DNA of 64,000 nt, taken from contig NZ_RCCE01000005.1 in the NCBI RefSeq assembly GCF_003663885.1, positions 340,642 through 404,641 of the forward strand, given 5' to 3'. Position 1 is the stretch's first letter. Each line of letters opens with the position of its first letter. Origin of the DNA: Litoreibacter meonggei. Lineage in GTDB: Bacteria; Pseudomonadota; Alphaproteobacteria; Rhodobacterales; Rhodobacteraceae. Below the pieces are notes generated by a model that worked only from the letters and a program-made list of their open reading frames with translations, was not told the DNA's origin and did not search any database. The position numbers were made by a program, and so were the translations under genes. This document shows positions 8,938-18,609 of the stretch, in pieces.

Positions 8938-9882
8938 ATGACTAAAACTGTTCTCATCCTTGGCTCAAATGGCCGGTTCGGTCGCAATGCTGCTGCCGCT
9001 TTTTCATGGGCGGACTGGGACGTTATCCGGTTTGATCGCACCTCAGACGCGCTTCCGGATGCCGCTTGGGGCGCGGATGTCATCGTCAACGCATGGAATC
9101 CCGCATATCCGGATTGGGCAAGGCTGGTGCCTGAGTTAACCAAACAGGTGATTGATACGGCCAAGGACACCGGCAGCACGGTTCTGATCCCCGGCAATCT
9201 TTACAACTACGGCAGCGCGATGCCGTTGGAGTTGCGCGAAAGCACTCCGCATCATCCAACTGGGCCACTGGGCCAGATTCGCGAGGACATGGAGCGCGCA
9301 TATCGTGACGCAGGCGTCAGGACGATCATCCTGCGTGCGGGTGATTTTATCGACACGTGCGCCAGCGGGAATTGGTACGACAAGGTTATCACTGCGAAGA
9401 TCGGTAAGGACGTGGTCAACTACCCCGGCGATTTGGACACGCCCCATGCATGGGCATTCTTGCACGATTTGGCCGACGCCACCGTAATGCTGGCCGAACA
9501 AGCGCCGGATCTGCCGGAATTCTTCGAGATCAATTTCCCGGGCTACACTTTGACAGCCCGCGAATTGCACCGCGCCTTGGAAGAAGCGACGATGCGCCCC
9601 TTATCCCTTCGTCAGATGCCGTGGTGGCCAATACAGATTGCCAAGCCTTTTTGGCCCATCGCCAAACCTCTACTGGAAATGCGCTATCTATGGGACACGC
9701 CACATGGCGTTGTCTCGGACAGGTTCACTGAACTTCTACCGGACTTCCGGCCAACCCCGCTGGATGAAGCGATCGCGGCTTCACTTCCAAACAATGTCGA
9801 CCCAGACCGGATAGTGCCGAGAACCGTCGGGACTTTGCGGCGTCCGCTCAACTTCTGCTGCCCGAACGCCAAAGCGACGTGA
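8938..9882 (+). CDS. NAD(P)-binding epimerase/dehydratase-like protein (extended SDR)
   Basis: A 314-residue Rossmann-fold protein. VLILGSNGRFGRNAAAAFSW at the N-terminus gives the GxxGxxG dinucleotide motif. GNLYNYG holds a tyrosine in a position like the extended-SDR active site, but the usual YxxxK is not evident, so catalysis is uncertain; NmrA-like sensing is an alternative. It starts at ATG with AGGAG upstream and lies divergent to a LysR regulator with paired operator-like sites, so it is probably the controlled gene. Its last 102 bases overlap the 3' end of the convergent EEP gene. The final 25-30 residues are low in conserved character and may be an extension after loss of an earlier stop. 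Confidence 0.82.
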   Translation: MTKTVLILGSNGRFGRNAAAAFSWADWDVIRFDRTSDALPDAAWGADVIVNAWNPAYPDWARLVPELTKQVIDTAKDTGSTVLIPGNLYNYGSAMPLELRESTPHHPTGPLGQIREDMERAYRDAGVRTIILRAGDFIDTCASGNWYDKVITAKIGKDVVNYPGDLDTPHAWAFLHDLADATVMLAEQAPDLPEFFEINFPGYTLTARELHRALEEATMRPLSLRQMPWWPIQIAKPFWPIAKPLLEMRYLWDTPHGVVSDRFTELLPDFRPTPLDEAIAASLPNNVDPDRIVPRTVGTLRRPLNFCCPNAKAT

Positions 9883-10875
9883 GGGCAATACGTAATCTAC
9901 TCTGAGCGCCAGCCCGTTTGACCATTCCGCCGTAGTCATCCCGTTGGCATGGGTCGGCTTTGGGTCTTGTAGAAGGGGGTGACCCAACAGACTGTGAAGG
10001 GTGGGTTTATGCCCCTCACCGCCTGCAAGATCGTTGTTCATCGTCCCGAGCAGAACAAACGGGTTCGTCCGAAACTCTGGTCTTTCAATATAGCGACGCC
10101 AAAACCGAAGCTCGGCCGCGTTACGTAGGCCGTTGCGATCCTCAGGTCCGTCAAAGGCCGGTGTTGTAACGTGAGACGTCAGAATGTGCAGCGGCCCGCT
10201 TGGTGTTTGGATGGCCACATCCCATGCCGCAACAGAATGCAGCGGCAAGACTGCAAGGATGTCGTCTGAGTAATAACCATCAGCAGGCAAACCCGGCTGC
10301 TTTTGATCACGCCACAATGTGCTGCTCAGATTTTTTGTCCCGTCAACTGCGAATGGAAGCCGCGACAGCAGCAGCATCCCGGCCTGACCCGCAAAATCAC
10401 TATAACCCAGCATGTCCCTTGGCTCACCAAATTTGCCATTTCGATCCAGATCAAAGCTGCTGTCGATCCCGGTGTTGGGCCGTGTGATGAAGGAGTGGGC
10501 CATCTTATGCCCCATATCCGCCAATCGCTGCTGGATCAGCGTCACCGCAACTTGGTCGTAGTCGAAATCAACATTCTGGAGCACCGCGATATCAGGAGCG
10601 ATACTCGCGATCAGCTTTAGTTCGACATCAGTTTCGTTGCTCATCAAGTCTCGCACAAGCAAGCCCGGCCCGTCGCGAGACAGGCCGGTGTGATATGTCA
10701 TGATACGGTAGGTGTCAGCCGCTGCAGGTAACGCCGCGACAAGCAGAAAGACTAGGCCGGTAGCAAGCCAGCAGCCACAGCGCGCGCTCCACGCATCCGC
10801 TTTTCGTCGATCATGTCGGCGATACGGTTCATCGCAATGCCGCGCATAAACAGACTTGCCGGAAGGAACGCCCAT
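9781..10875 (-). CDS. Secreted endonuclease/exonuclease/phosphatase-family protein
   Basis: An EEP-fold (DNase I-like) protein. After a long basic N-terminus comes a signal-peptide-like stretch (CWLATGLVFLLVAALPAAA), then YRIMTYHTGL, APDIAVLQNVDFDYDQ, HILTSHV and a C-terminal RHYPVWVDI. Standard EEP enzymes have WN, a metal-binding E in LQE, GDFN, SDH. Here these read YHTG, LQN, GTMNND and RHYPV, so several catalytic positions are altered and activity is doubtful. In-frame starts are only TTG at 10890 and ATG at 10875, both inside the upstream membrane-protein gene, giving an unusual overlap of about 120 bases. It converges with the 8938 gene, overlapping 102 bases. It is probably exported to the periplasm. 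Confidence 0.8.
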   Translation of the reverse strand: MGVPSGKSVYARHCDEPYRRHDRRKADAWSARCGCWLATGLVFLLVAALPAAADTYRIMTYHTGLSRDGPGLLVRDLMSNETDVELKLIASIAPDIAVLQNVDFDYDQVAVTLIQQRLADMGHKMAHSFITRPNTGIDSSFDLDRNGKFGEPRDMLGYSDFAGQAGMLLLSRLPFAVDGTKNLSSTLWRDQKQPGLPADGYYSDDILAVLPLHSVAAWDVAIQTPSGPLHILTSHVTTPAFDGPEDRNGLRNAAELRFWRRYIERPEFRTNPFVLLGTMNNDLAGGEGHKPTLHSLLGHPLLQDPKPTHANGMTTAEWSNGLALRVDYVLPSRRFGVRAAEVERTPQSPDGSRHYPVWVDIVWK

Positions 10876-11720
10876 ATGGAAATCATCCAAACCAAAGTTT
10901 GCGGCGAGTCCATCATCGACGCATTGAATAGCCCCGAGGCGGATCGCGCCACGGCTGGGGTCAAGAATGGCAGGAAGAACCCTAATGCGATGTTAAAGCG
11001 TGCATCGCGATTCAAACGCGTCACCACATCCGCACCCATGGTCGGGTCAAAGGTTGGCAGGTTTGTCCAGAAGTTGAAGGCCTGCGTGCGGTTGGGCCAA
11101 CCCAAAACGCGCAGAACGATCAGGAAAACAGCAAGTGTCAGCAAGGAAACAAGGTAGCTTAGTCCAACAGCCGCACGCATCAGGTTCATATGCTCTACGT
11201 TGGTTTGATCAGGGACCAGCAACATGATCAGGCGAACCGGGCTATACGGAAAGTCGATGACGTAGCCGATGAGGTGCCCAACCGCTTGAACGAAGCGGGT
11301 TAGCGTCGTTGGCTCATAGAGACCACGGAAAATAATCGAAAGCAGGAAAACCGTCACGAAAAGCGACAGGAAGCGGACGCGGTTGAACGGTGGCGCGTTG
11401 CGAAATTCAATAAGGCATGGGTAGGTGGAGCCGTATTCGATGAGCGTAATCAAACCCGCAAAGAGTCCAATCAACACAACCATTTGTGTCGTGTCTTGCG
11501 TCACTCCCGGTAGCAAAAGAGATGGCGTACAGATCAACAGCACGACAAACATTGCTCGGGCGACCGCGCCTGTCAGGCGTGATACCACGTCGATAAACCC
11601 CTCAACCCGAGCGGGCCCGATACTTTGCCGAACCCTATCCCAGAAAGATGATCCTTTGGCTTCTGCCGAAAGGTGCCTCATTTTCGCCCCAGTTTTGCCT
11701 AATTTCCCTAAGTCCTTCAA
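10752..11720 (-). CDS. Multi-pass membrane protein, function unknown
   Basis: A 322-residue protein with an amphipathic N-terminus of about 50 residues, then about six to seven hydrophobic segments (near 52-72, 78-95, 115-130, 165-180, 190-208, 255-300). No enzymatic motif is seen. ATG alternatives exist at 11720 and at MRHLSAE 13 residues later. It overlaps the downstream EEP-family gene at its 3' end, suggesting co-transcription. I recall unannotated relatives beside leuB/leuD in Roseobacter genomes, but no function. Confidence 0.75.
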   Translation of the reverse strand: MKDLGKLGKTGAKMRHLSAEAKGSSFWDRVRQSIGPARVEGFIDVVSRLTGAVARAMFVVLLICTPSLLLPGVTQDTTQMVVLIGLFAGLITLIEYGSTYPCLIEFRNAPPFNRVRFLSLFVTVFLLSIIFRGLYEPTTLTRFVQAVGHLIGYVIDFPYSPVRLIMLLVPDQTNVEHMNLMRAAVGLSYLVSLLTLAVFLIVLRVLGWPNRTQAFNFWTNLPTFDPTMGADVVTRLNRDARFNIALGFFLPFLTPAVARSASGLFNASMMDSPQTLVWMISIWAFLPASLFMRGIAMNRIADMIDEKRMRGARAVAAGLLPA

Positions 11721-11894
11721 CTATTCACTAAGACTCGAGGATTTTATGGGGAGATTCCGTGGTATTCTTGTGTCACTGAAAAACCGCCGCGAGCGCATAT
11801 AGGCGAAAATCCGCCACACCCCGCTAGATATAGAGCGAAACATGTCATCAATGTGCAAGCGCCGCATAATCTGAGGCGTCCATGCGTTAACCAT

Positions 11895-12902
11895 TTATCC
11901 GGTTTTGGCCCGTGATTTTAGCCATTGGCTTGGGGCTGCCTGCTTGATCCTCAGAAACTCGCGGTTGAAATTTGACTTGGTGTTAAAGCCGGCCGTCAAC
12001 ATCGCCGAGGTCACACTCTCGCCGTTTTGCAAGGCTTCGCAGGCTACCTCCACTCGGCGGGCATTTATGTAGCGCGACACGTTCTCACCCGTAGAGCGGT
12101 TGATCGCCCCTGACACCGCCTTAATCGGCAAGATCAACCGTCGCGCGATTTGATTGAGTGTCAGGTCGGGGTCTAGATAAAGCTTCTGCTGCATCATAAG
12201 CGCCTCTAGGCGAGCCATGATTTTTGCGTCCTCTACCGGATCGACCTGAATCTTGGACTCCGTCTGATCATCATCGTCGGTTTCCTGCCTCCATAGGCTG
12301 CTCGACAAACTCAGCGCGCCAAGCAGCAGCAACATCCCGGTAGACGAAACCGTGACGATCCAAGGCTGCCATTCACTCTGCCCCATGATCTGCGCCAAAA
12401 CGATGGCCGCATCCCCAAAGGACGACACAATCAAGGACACACCAATGATACGCCAGATCAACCCCGGCACGTGACCCGCCGACAATCGCGTGATCGGCAA
12501 CGCATCAGAGCCGCGCGACGACACCACCAGAATGGCGGCACCATAGCCGACGAACACTGCGGGGATTAGGAAGTCGAGTGGCGTGCGGGCATAAACCACA
12601 CAAAACGCAATAAAGATCGGCACCAATGCGTGGGGTAAGTGTCGCCGTAGGTCAAATCGGCGAACTGCTGACGTCTCGAACGCCACCCACGCTAATGGTG
12701 GGATTGCTGCCGCCGTGATCGGTTGAATGGCCAACGCCCAAGCCACGCCATAGTGCTGGCCGAGCGAGATAATGAGGCTCTGTAACGCGCTTTGCAAAAG
12801 TAACGCTGCGATGAAGCTGCGGCCCCGTCCATCAACTAAGAGCTTCAGGAACAGGAAGCCCAGCAAAAGGCTTCCGAATAGTGGGATGGGCAAAACGGGC
12901 AT
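11895..12902 (-). CDS. AraC-type regulator with a multi-pass membrane N-terminus
   Basis: A membrane-anchored transcription factor of about 335 residues from MPVLPIPLFGS. Residues about 1-210 hold roughly seven hydrophobic segments, and the C-terminal 100 residues are an AraC/XylS DNA-binding domain (DLTLNQIARRLILPIKAVSGAINRS, then AMLTAGFNTKSNFNREFLRI, the two helix-turn-helix units). The ATG at 12902 has a GAGGAAAGGA ribosome site; the longer frame to 12959 has no such support. It lies divergent to the secreted hydrolase gene at 13037, its most likely target. The signal sensed by the membrane domain is unknown. Confidence 0.87.
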   Translation of the reverse strand: MPVLPIPLFGSLLLGFLFLKLLVDGRGRSFIAALLLQSALQSLIISLGQHYGVAWALAIQPITAAAIPPLAWVAFETSAVRRFDLRRHLPHALVPIFIAFCVVYARTPLDFLIPAVFVGYGAAILVVSSRGSDALPITRLSAGHVPGLIWRIIGVSLIVSSFGDAAIVLAQIMGQSEWQPWIVTVSSTGMLLLLGALSLSSSLWRQETDDDDQTESKIQVDPVEDAKIMARLEALMMQQKLYLDPDLTLNQIARRLILPIKAVSGAINRSTGENVSRYINARRVEVACEALQNGESVTSAMLTAGFNTKSNFNREFLRIKQAAPSQWLKSRAKTG

Positions 12903-13036
12903 GTCAGTGGTCCTTTCCTCACCCTTGCTAGTCCCAGATCGCGTTCTGCTCGACCTCAAACCGGTTTTGGGACGCCTTCCTCACCGGTTTTTTTGCATGA
13001 CTGCTCCAGACGCATCACACATTCAGGAGTAACACG

Positions 13037-14056
13037 ATGAAATATGCTACAACCCTCGCCGTACTGGCATTTGCCCCCACTATTGCCCTAGCCGAACCGA
13101 ATACCGGCATGGCGGATTTCACCTATAAGGCGGCACATCACGGCAAGCCGGTATCCTCAGTCCTCTGGTATCCGTCGAGCGATGACGGGAAAACGACCCG
13201 CGCGGCAGAGAACGCCGTGTTCTACGGCGTTGACGTCGAGCAGGACGGCCCACTGTCCGAGGGCGGCAAACTGCCCGTGATCCTGTTGTCGCACGGGCTA
13301 GGTGGCAACTGGCGGTCCCTCGCGTGGCTGGCGGAAGATCTGGCCGGCCAAGGCGCGCTGGTGATTTCCATGAACCATCCGGCCAGCTCGACATTCGATT
13401 TCGACATGCGGGAGGGGCTGAACCACTGGACCCGCGCTCGGGACATGTCGCGCGCCTTGGACAAACTGATGGACGACCCAACATATGCGGCCCGCATCGA
13501 CTCCAGCCGCATCATGGCGGCGGGCTTTTCATATGGCGGCTGGACCTCGCTTTCCCTGGGCGGCGTGACCGGCAACCTTGCAGGAGAAATCGCGGAATGC
13601 GACGCGCAAGGAGAGGCGTCGTCCCACTGTGCCGATCTCAAGAAGGCCGGTGTCACCTTTGGCGATCTTGATCCCGGCATGTGGAACGCATCCTACAAGG
13701 ACGCGCGGATCACCCATGTGGCGGCGATGGACCCCGCCCTGCATCACGGCTTTACCAAGGCCAACGTCGCGGAACTGGATGCCGACACCGTCTTGATCGC
13801 TCTGGGGGAAGGCGCAGACCGTTTGATTGCCACGGATTTTGACGCAAGTGGCTTCGCCGATCTGTTGCCGGAAGCCCATGTGTTGCGCATCACGCCTGCC
13901 CGCCATTTCAGCTTGTTGCCGTTATGCAAACCAGCCGGAGCGGCGATCCTGAAGGAAGAGAACGACGACCCTGTGTGCACCGACCCCGACGGCGCCGATC
14001 GTGCGAACATCCATCAGCAAGTTATTGATGCCATTGCCGCGCAGTTGGGGCTTTAA
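13037..14056 (+). CDS. Secreted alpha/beta hydrolase (dienelactone/PAF-acetylhydrolase-like)
   Basis: A 339-residue protein with a cleavable signal peptide (MKYATTLAVLAFAPTIALAEP) and an alpha/beta-hydrolase fold. The oxyanion block VILLSHGLGGNWRS is followed by the nucleophile elbow GFSYGGW with Ser165. The likely catalytic His is in ARHFSLLP near 295. Family members hydrolyse esters or lactones in the periplasm; the substrate here is not readable. It is divergent to a membrane-bound AraC-type regulator and followed immediately by an 11-bp terminator hairpin. Confidence 0.87.
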   Translation: MKYATTLAVLAFAPTIALAEPNTGMADFTYKAAHHGKPVSSVLWYPSSDDGKTTRAAENAVFYGVDVEQDGPLSEGGKLPVILLSHGLGGNWRSLAWLAEDLAGQGALVISMNHPASSTFDFDMREGLNHWTRARDMSRALDKLMDDPTYAARIDSSRIMAAGFSYGGWTSLSLGGVTGNLAGEIAECDAQGEASSHCADLKKAGVTFGDLDPGMWNASYKDARITHVAAMDPALHHGFTKANVAELDADTVLIALGEGADRLIATDFDASGFADLLPEAHVLRITPARHFSLLPLCKPAGAAILKEENDDPVCTDPDGADRANIHQQVIDAIAAQLGL

Positions 14057-14063
14057 AAGAAAA

Positions 14064-14091
14064 ATGGCCAGCTCTTATCGGAGCTGGCCAT
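14064..14091. terminator. Terminator hairpin, possibly bidirectional
   Basis: Arms ATGGCCAGCTC and GAGCTGGCCAT pair perfectly over 11 bp around a 6-base loop. It lies 7 bases after the hydrolase stop and 35 bases from the convergent leuD stop, with A-rich sequence before and TATT after, so it may serve both directions. Confidence 0.8.
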
Positions 14092-14125
14092 ATTCAATGA
14101 TTAGTTATTCAACGGTTGGTTAAAG

Positions 14126-14731
14126 TCAGACCCAAGGGCGTTCGGCGCCGGCCTTGGCTTCAAACGCTTTGACGCTCGCGACTTTTTCCAAGGTCAAACC
14201 GATGTCGTCCAAACCATTCATCAGGCAGTGTTTCTTGAAGCTGTCCACTTCGAAGCTGAACACTTCGCCGTCAGAAGTCGTCACAGTTTGCGCCTCTAGG
14301 TCGATGGACATGCGGGCATTCGCACCCTTCTCCGCGTCCTTCATCAGCACGTCGACCTGTTCTTGTGGCAGAACGATAGGCAGAATGCCGTTCTTGAAAC
14401 AGTTGTTATAGAAAATGTCGGCGTAGCTGGGCGCAATGACGCAGCGGATACCGAAGTCTTTGATCGCCCAAGGCGCATGCTCACGCGACGAGCCACAGCC
14501 GAAGTTTTCGCCAGCGACCAAGATTTCGGCCTCACGATACTGCGGTTTGTTCAGCACGAAATCGGCAATCTCGTTGCCTTGGCGGTCAAAGCGCATCTCG
14601 TCGAACAGGTTTGCCCCAAGGCCCGAACGCTTGATGGTTTTCAGGAACTGCTTGGGGATGATCATATCGGTGTCGATATTGACCAGCGGCATGGGCGCAG
14701 CAATGCCGGTGAGGGTTTCGAACTTGTCCAT
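14126..14731 (-). CDS. leuD: 3-isopropylmalate dehydratase small subunit
   Basis: LeuD pairs with LeuC to isomerise 2-isopropylmalate to 3-isopropylmalate in leucine synthesis. The 201-residue protein has the aconitase swivel-domain motifs [16 protein letters not shown] near the N-terminus and [17 protein letters not shown] in the middle. It is of usual length. The ATG overlaps the leuC stop as TAATG, so translation is coupled and subunit stoichiometry maintained. Confidence 0.97.
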   Translation of the reverse strand: MDKFETLTGIAAPMPLVNIDTDMIIPKQFLKTIKRSGLGANLFDEMRFDRQGNEIADFVLNKPQYREAEILVAGENFGCGSSREHAPWAIKDFGIRCVIAPSYADIFYNNCFKNGILPIVLPQEQVDVLMKDAEKGANARMSIDLEAQTVTTSDGEVFSFEVDSFKKHCLMNGLDDIGLTLEKVASVKAFEAKAGAERPWV

Positions 14732-16137
14732 TACATGATCTCCCGAACGTCAGTCAGTTTTCCGCTGATCGCGGCGGCGGCGGCCATGCCGGGGGACACG
14801 AGATGCGTGCGGCCCTTGTAGCCTTGGCGGCCTTCAAAGTTGCGGTTGGATGTCGATGCGCAACGCTCGCCCTCCGCCAGTTGGTCAGGGTTCATGGCAA
14901 GGCACATGGAACACCCAGCCAGACGCCATTCGAAACCGGCGTCTTTGAAGATGTCAGCCAAGCCCTCCTCTTCAGCCTGCGCACGCACCAGACCCGAACC
15001 CGGAACGATCATTGCCCGCAAGCCGTCTTTGACCTTCTTGCCTTTCAAGATTGCAGCGGCAGCGCGCAGATCCTCGATACGACCATTGGTGCACGACCCG
15101 ATAAAGACGGTGTCAATTTCAATATCGGACAACGCCATGCCGGGGGTCAGGCCCATATAGTCGAGCGAGCGTTGAACTGCCTCGACCTTGCCACCTTTGA
15201 AGTCGGACGGCGACGGCACCTTGGCAGTGATTGGCAGAACGTCTTCGGGGGAGGTGCCCCAAGTGACCGACGGCGCGATGTCTTCGCCTTTCAGGGTGAT
15301 GACCTTGTCGAAATGGGCACCTTCGTCGGTGAAGAGTGTTTTCCAGTAGGTCACAGCAGCTTCCCACTCGGCACCTTTCGGTGCGTGGGGGCGGCCCATG
15401 CAGTATTCATACGTCTTCTCGTCTGGCGCGATCAGACCAGCGCGAGCGCCGCCTTCGATGGCCATGTTGCAGACGGTCATGCGGCCTTCCATGGACAGGT
15501 CGCGAATGGCTTCGCCGCAATACTCGATAACATAACCGGTGCCGCCAGCGGTTCCTGTCTCACCAATGACGGACATGGTGATGTCCTTGGCAGTCACGCC
15601 GGGCTTCAGCTTGCCGGTGATCTCGACCTTCATGTTTTTGGATTTTTTCTGGATCAGCGTTTGCGTTGCCAGAACATGTTCCACCTCGGACGTGCCGATA
15701 CCGTGGGCCAGTGAGCCAAACGCGCCGTGGGTGGCGGTATGGCTGTCGCCGCAAACCACGGTCATGCCGGGCAGGGTCCAGCCTTGTTCGGGGCCGACGA
15801 TGTGCACGATGCCTTGGCGCACATCAGAGACGGGATAGTAGTGCAGGCCAAATTCCTTGGCGTTCTTGTCGAGCGCCTCGACCTGAACGCGGCTGTCTTC
15901 GGTCATGGTTTTCGCGTTCGCGCGATCCAGTGTGGTTGGCACGTTGTGGTCCGGCACGGCGATAGTCTTGTCCGGCGCGTGAACCGTGCGGCCCGCCATG
16001 CGCAGGCCTTCGAAGGCTTGCGGCGACGTTACCTCGTGGACGAGGTGGCGGTCGATATAGAGCAGGCAGGTGCCATCTTCGGCCTCGTGGGCAAGATGGG
16101 CATCCCAGATTTTATCATAAAGCGTCTTGGGGGACAT
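14731..16137 (-). CDS. leuC: 3-isopropylmalate dehydratase large subunit
   Basis: LeuC carries the catalytic 4Fe-4S cluster of isopropylmalate isomerase. The 468-residue protein has the aconitase-family motifs [13 protein letters not shown] and FIGSCTNGR, and [12 protein letters not shown], which supply the cluster cysteines. The ATG at 16137 has GAGAGGA upstream. It is the first gene of a leuCD pair; 240 bases upstream separate it from the divergent MscS gene, so its promoter is there, although no attenuator-like leader peptide was recognised. Confidence 0.97.
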   Translation of the reverse strand: MSPKTLYDKIWDAHLAHEAEDGTCLLYIDRHLVHEVTSPQAFEGLRMAGRTVHAPDKTIAVPDHNVPTTLDRANAKTMTEDSRVQVEALDKNAKEFGLHYYPVSDVRQGIVHIVGPEQGWTLPGMTVVCGDSHTATHGAFGSLAHGIGTSEVEHVLATQTLIQKKSKNMKVEITGKLKPGVTAKDITMSVIGETGTAGGTGYVIEYCGEAIRDLSMEGRMTVCNMAIEGGARAGLIAPDEKTYEYCMGRPHAPKGAEWEAAVTYWKTLFTDEGAHFDKVITLKGEDIAPSVTWGTSPEDVLPITAKVPSPSDFKGGKVEAVQRSLDYMGLTPGMALSDIEIDTVFIGSCTNGRIEDLRAAAAILKGKKVKDGLRAMIVPGSGLVRAQAEEEGLADIFKDAGFEWRLAGCSMCLAMNPDQLAEGERCASTSNRNFEGRQGYKGRTHLVSPGMAAAAAISGKLTDVREIM

Positions 16138-16377
16138 GATGGTCCTCTCCCGAATTGGTGAAGTGAAGGTTTGACAGGGAGCGGGCGCTTATAGGTGCGC
16201 GCGCACGGAAAACGTCGCGCCGTAAAAGCGTTCGCGCAGTCGCGCGCGGTCGTCGATGTCAAACACGAGTGTCATGGAACATGCGATACACCTGCGCGTT
16301 GAGTCTCGCAAGGTCCAGTGCTTGCGGGATTGCGTCCTGCGTGCGAGGCTCGAAAGAAAAAGAAACAAGGGAGCAAC

Positions 16378-17793
16378 ATGGCAGATGATACCGGCATTGG
16401 CGGGGCCGCGACCCCCTCGGTAGATGGCACATCTGCCCCCGTGCAAGACAACGGTCCGGGTCTAGTTCCCGATCTTGCGACCCAGCCAGTGACCGAATTG
16501 GTCGATTTGGGGGAGTCGTTGATCGCGCAAGCGGACACTCTGCTGGCGTCGATGCTGCGCCCTTGGAATGCTTACCAGATAGGAATTGTCGTAGCACTTT
16601 GGGCGTTTGCACACGTCTTGCGCGCCGTGCTCGGGCCGCCCATTCGCAACTGGATGGGAACACGCGAAGGCTGGCCGAAATGGCGCATGCGCATTCTAGC
16701 GGTCGTTCATCAACGGCTGAGGTCCATTTTCTTCGTCATCCTGCTGTGGCTTGCAGTGATTGTCATGCGCGAGTTCACATGGCCGAGCCGGTCGTACCTG
16801 CTTGGCATTGTCGCCACACTTGCGACCGCATGGCTTTTTATTGTGTTCGTCACGCGGCTGATCCGGTCAAGGTTCCTGCGGCGCACCGTGCGCTATGGCG
16901 CGTGGACCTACGTCACGCTGCATATCCTTGGCTTAACCACGGATGCCGCGCGCCTGCTGGACAGTGCCGCCCTTGAGGCGGGGGAATTTCGCATTTCGCT
17001 GCTGTTGGTCGTGCAGGCCGTGGTTATCCTCGGCATATTGATCGCATTGGCGCGGTTCTTCACCGTTACGACGTCCAAGCGCATCCAGACGAACGAGGAC
17101 ATATCACCGTCGATGAAGGTGCTGTTCGTCAAGGTGCTGCAAATCGCCTTTTACGGCATTGCGTTCTACATCGGGGTGAAGGCCATTGGCATTGATCTGA
17201 CTGGCTTGGCGGTCCTGTCCGGTGCTATCGGTGTGGGTCTTGGTTTTGGTCTGCAAAAGGTTGTATCGAACCTCGTGTCAGGCGTCATCATTCTGTTGGA
17301 CAAGTCGATCAAGCCGGGCGACGTGATCTCGCTGGGGGAAACCTTCGGTTGGATCAACACGCTGGGCGCCCGCTACGCGTCGGTCGTGACCCGCGACGGC
17401 AAGGAATACCTGATCCCGAACGAGGACTTGATTACCAACCAGGTGGTGAACTGGTCGCATTCGGACGATTTTGTTCGGCTGGATATCTTTTTTGGCACCG
17501 CCTATGGCGATGATCCGCATGAGGTCCGCAAACTGGCAATCGCCGCCGCCAAAGGAGTGGAACGCGTGCTGAGCTTCAAGGCCCCCGTTTGCCATATCGT
17601 GGGATTTGGCGACAGTTCAGTGGATTACATTCTGCGGTTTTGGATTCGCGACCCCACACAAGGGCTGACGAACATCCGTGGCAACGTGTATCTCGCTCTA
17701 TGGGATGCGTTCAGCGAGAACAACATCTCCATTCCGTTCCCACAACGGGAGGTAAAGATGTTGAGCGATTCCAGCGAGGCTCCAACGGATTGA
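16378..17793 (+). CDS. MscS-family mechanosensitive channel
   Basis: A 471-residue inner-membrane channel, started at the ATG at 16378 (AAGGGAG four bases upstream). An acidic soluble N-terminus of about 60 residues precedes four to five membrane segments. The pore-lining helix and adjoining beta domain are recognisable from VLSGAIGVGLGFGLQKVVSNLVSGVIIL and then GDVISLGETFGWINTLGARYASVVTRDG, typical of MscS. It opens under membrane tension to release solutes on hypo-osmotic shock. It is longer than E. coli MscS (286 residues), nearer the YbdG/YnaI size class. Its stop is one base from the convergent XRE gene. Confidence 0.9.
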   Translation: MADDTGIGGAATPSVDGTSAPVQDNGPGLVPDLATQPVTELVDLGESLIAQADTLLASMLRPWNAYQIGIVVALWAFAHVLRAVLGPPIRNWMGTREGWPKWRMRILAVVHQRLRSIFFVILLWLAVIVMREFTWPSRSYLLGIVATLATAWLFIVFVTRLIRSRFLRRTVRYGAWTYVTLHILGLTTDAARLLDSAALEAGEFRISLLLVVQAVVILGILIALARFFTVTTSKRIQTNEDISPSMKVLFVKVLQIAFYGIAFYIGVKAIGIDLTGLAVLSGAIGVGLGFGLQKVVSNLVSGVIILLDKSIKPGDVISLGETFGWINTLGARYASVVTRDGKEYLIPNEDLITNQVVNWSHSDDFVRLDIFFGTAYGDDPHEVRKLAIAAAKGVERVLSFKAPVCHIVGFGDSSVDYILRFWIRDPTQGLTNIRGNVYLALWDAFSENNISIPFPQREVKMLSDSSEAPTD

Positions 17794-17794
17794 A

Positions 17795-18013
17795 TCAGAC
17801 AGCGGCCTCGGTGGGGACCGCTTCGATCAAATCCCCTGGTTGGCAATCAAGAACTTCGCAAATCTTGGCCAACGTCTCAAACCGAATGCCTTTGACTTTG
17901 CCGGATTTCAGCAAGGAAATGTTCTGTTCCGTTATCCCGACACGCTCTGCCAACTCACGGGACCGCATCTTGCGCAGGGCCAGCATGACGTCGAGGCGGA
18001 CTATAATTTCCAT
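17795..18013 (-). CDS. Small XRE-type (Cro/CI-like) transcriptional regulator
   Basis: A 72-residue protein that is almost entirely a helix-turn-helix: MLALRKMRSRELAERVGITEQNISLLKSGKVKGIRFETLAKICEVLDCQPGDLIE. It resembles the YozG-like regulators that accompany DUF2975 membrane proteins. Its start overlaps the stop of the DUF2975 gene by one base, so the two are coupled. It probably autoregulates the pair through the AT-rich region at 18544-18609. Confidence 0.88.
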   Translation of the reverse strand: MEIIVRLDVMLALRKMRSRELAERVGITEQNISLLKSGKVKGIRFETLAKICEVLDCQPGDLIEAVPTEAAV

Positions 18014-18543
18014 TACACGAACCCTTTGTTTTCCTCGGCGGCGCGAGAAGCCTCAAGCATGGCCCAGCCGATGAGCAACATCAGTACCCCGCCGATGAGA
18101 TAGCCGATACCACTGGATGACACCCCGATGGAGACCGAGATGTCTTCAGAACCTAATGTCATAAGGATGGACCAGATCGGCTCTTGCAAGAAGCGAACGA
18201 CAGGGAGGGCAACGAGCCCAAACCCAAGATTACGAATGGTGTTGGCGCAGTCGCGGGACAAGTAATTTTGACTGGCATACAGATCGAACAGAATGCGCGC
18301 CTGCCATAAAAGATATAGCTGCACCGCAACTGAGACCAACCCTATGCATAGCATGGCCCGAACGGTGCCGTCTGACAGCGCCCGCGCGTCTTCAAGATCG
18401 GGCGCGCTACTTAGCAAAACGGCATGACCCGCCTCAATATCTATAAAGAAATAGGTAACGCCAAGCACGGTGGCGATCATAAGCACCATTGTGAGAAAGC
18501 TTAGGATACGTGCACTGCGAGCGACAGAAATGTGACCAGTCAT
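18013..18543 (-). CDS. DUF2975-type four-helix membrane protein
   Basis: A 176-residue protein with four hydrophobic segments (about 15-38, 55-80, 105-125, 140-165), fitting DUF2975. Such proteins are regularly paired with a tiny XRE regulator, as here, and their function is unknown; a role in sensing membrane state is often guessed. The ATG at 18543 is divergent to a lipoprotein gene across 66 AT-rich bases. Confidence 0.75.
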   Translation of the reverse strand: MTGHISVARSARILSFLTMVLMIATVLGVTYFFIDIEAGHAVLLSSAPDLEDARALSDGTVRAMLCIGLVSVAVQLYLLWQARILFDLYASQNYLSRDCANTIRNLGFGLVALPVVRFLQEPIWSILMTLGSEDISVSIGVSSSGIGYLIGGVLMLLIGWAMLEASRAAEENKGFV

Positions 18544-18609
18544 GTTTTCCCTTTTCGAATCATTTTTTATTGTTTTACATTAAATTTTTAATCTATCAAG
18601 GATCATTAG

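Noticed and set aside
14803..15714. A 303-residue open frame opposite leuC
   Set aside because: Antisense shadow of a conserved gene; composition and lack of motifs argue against coding.
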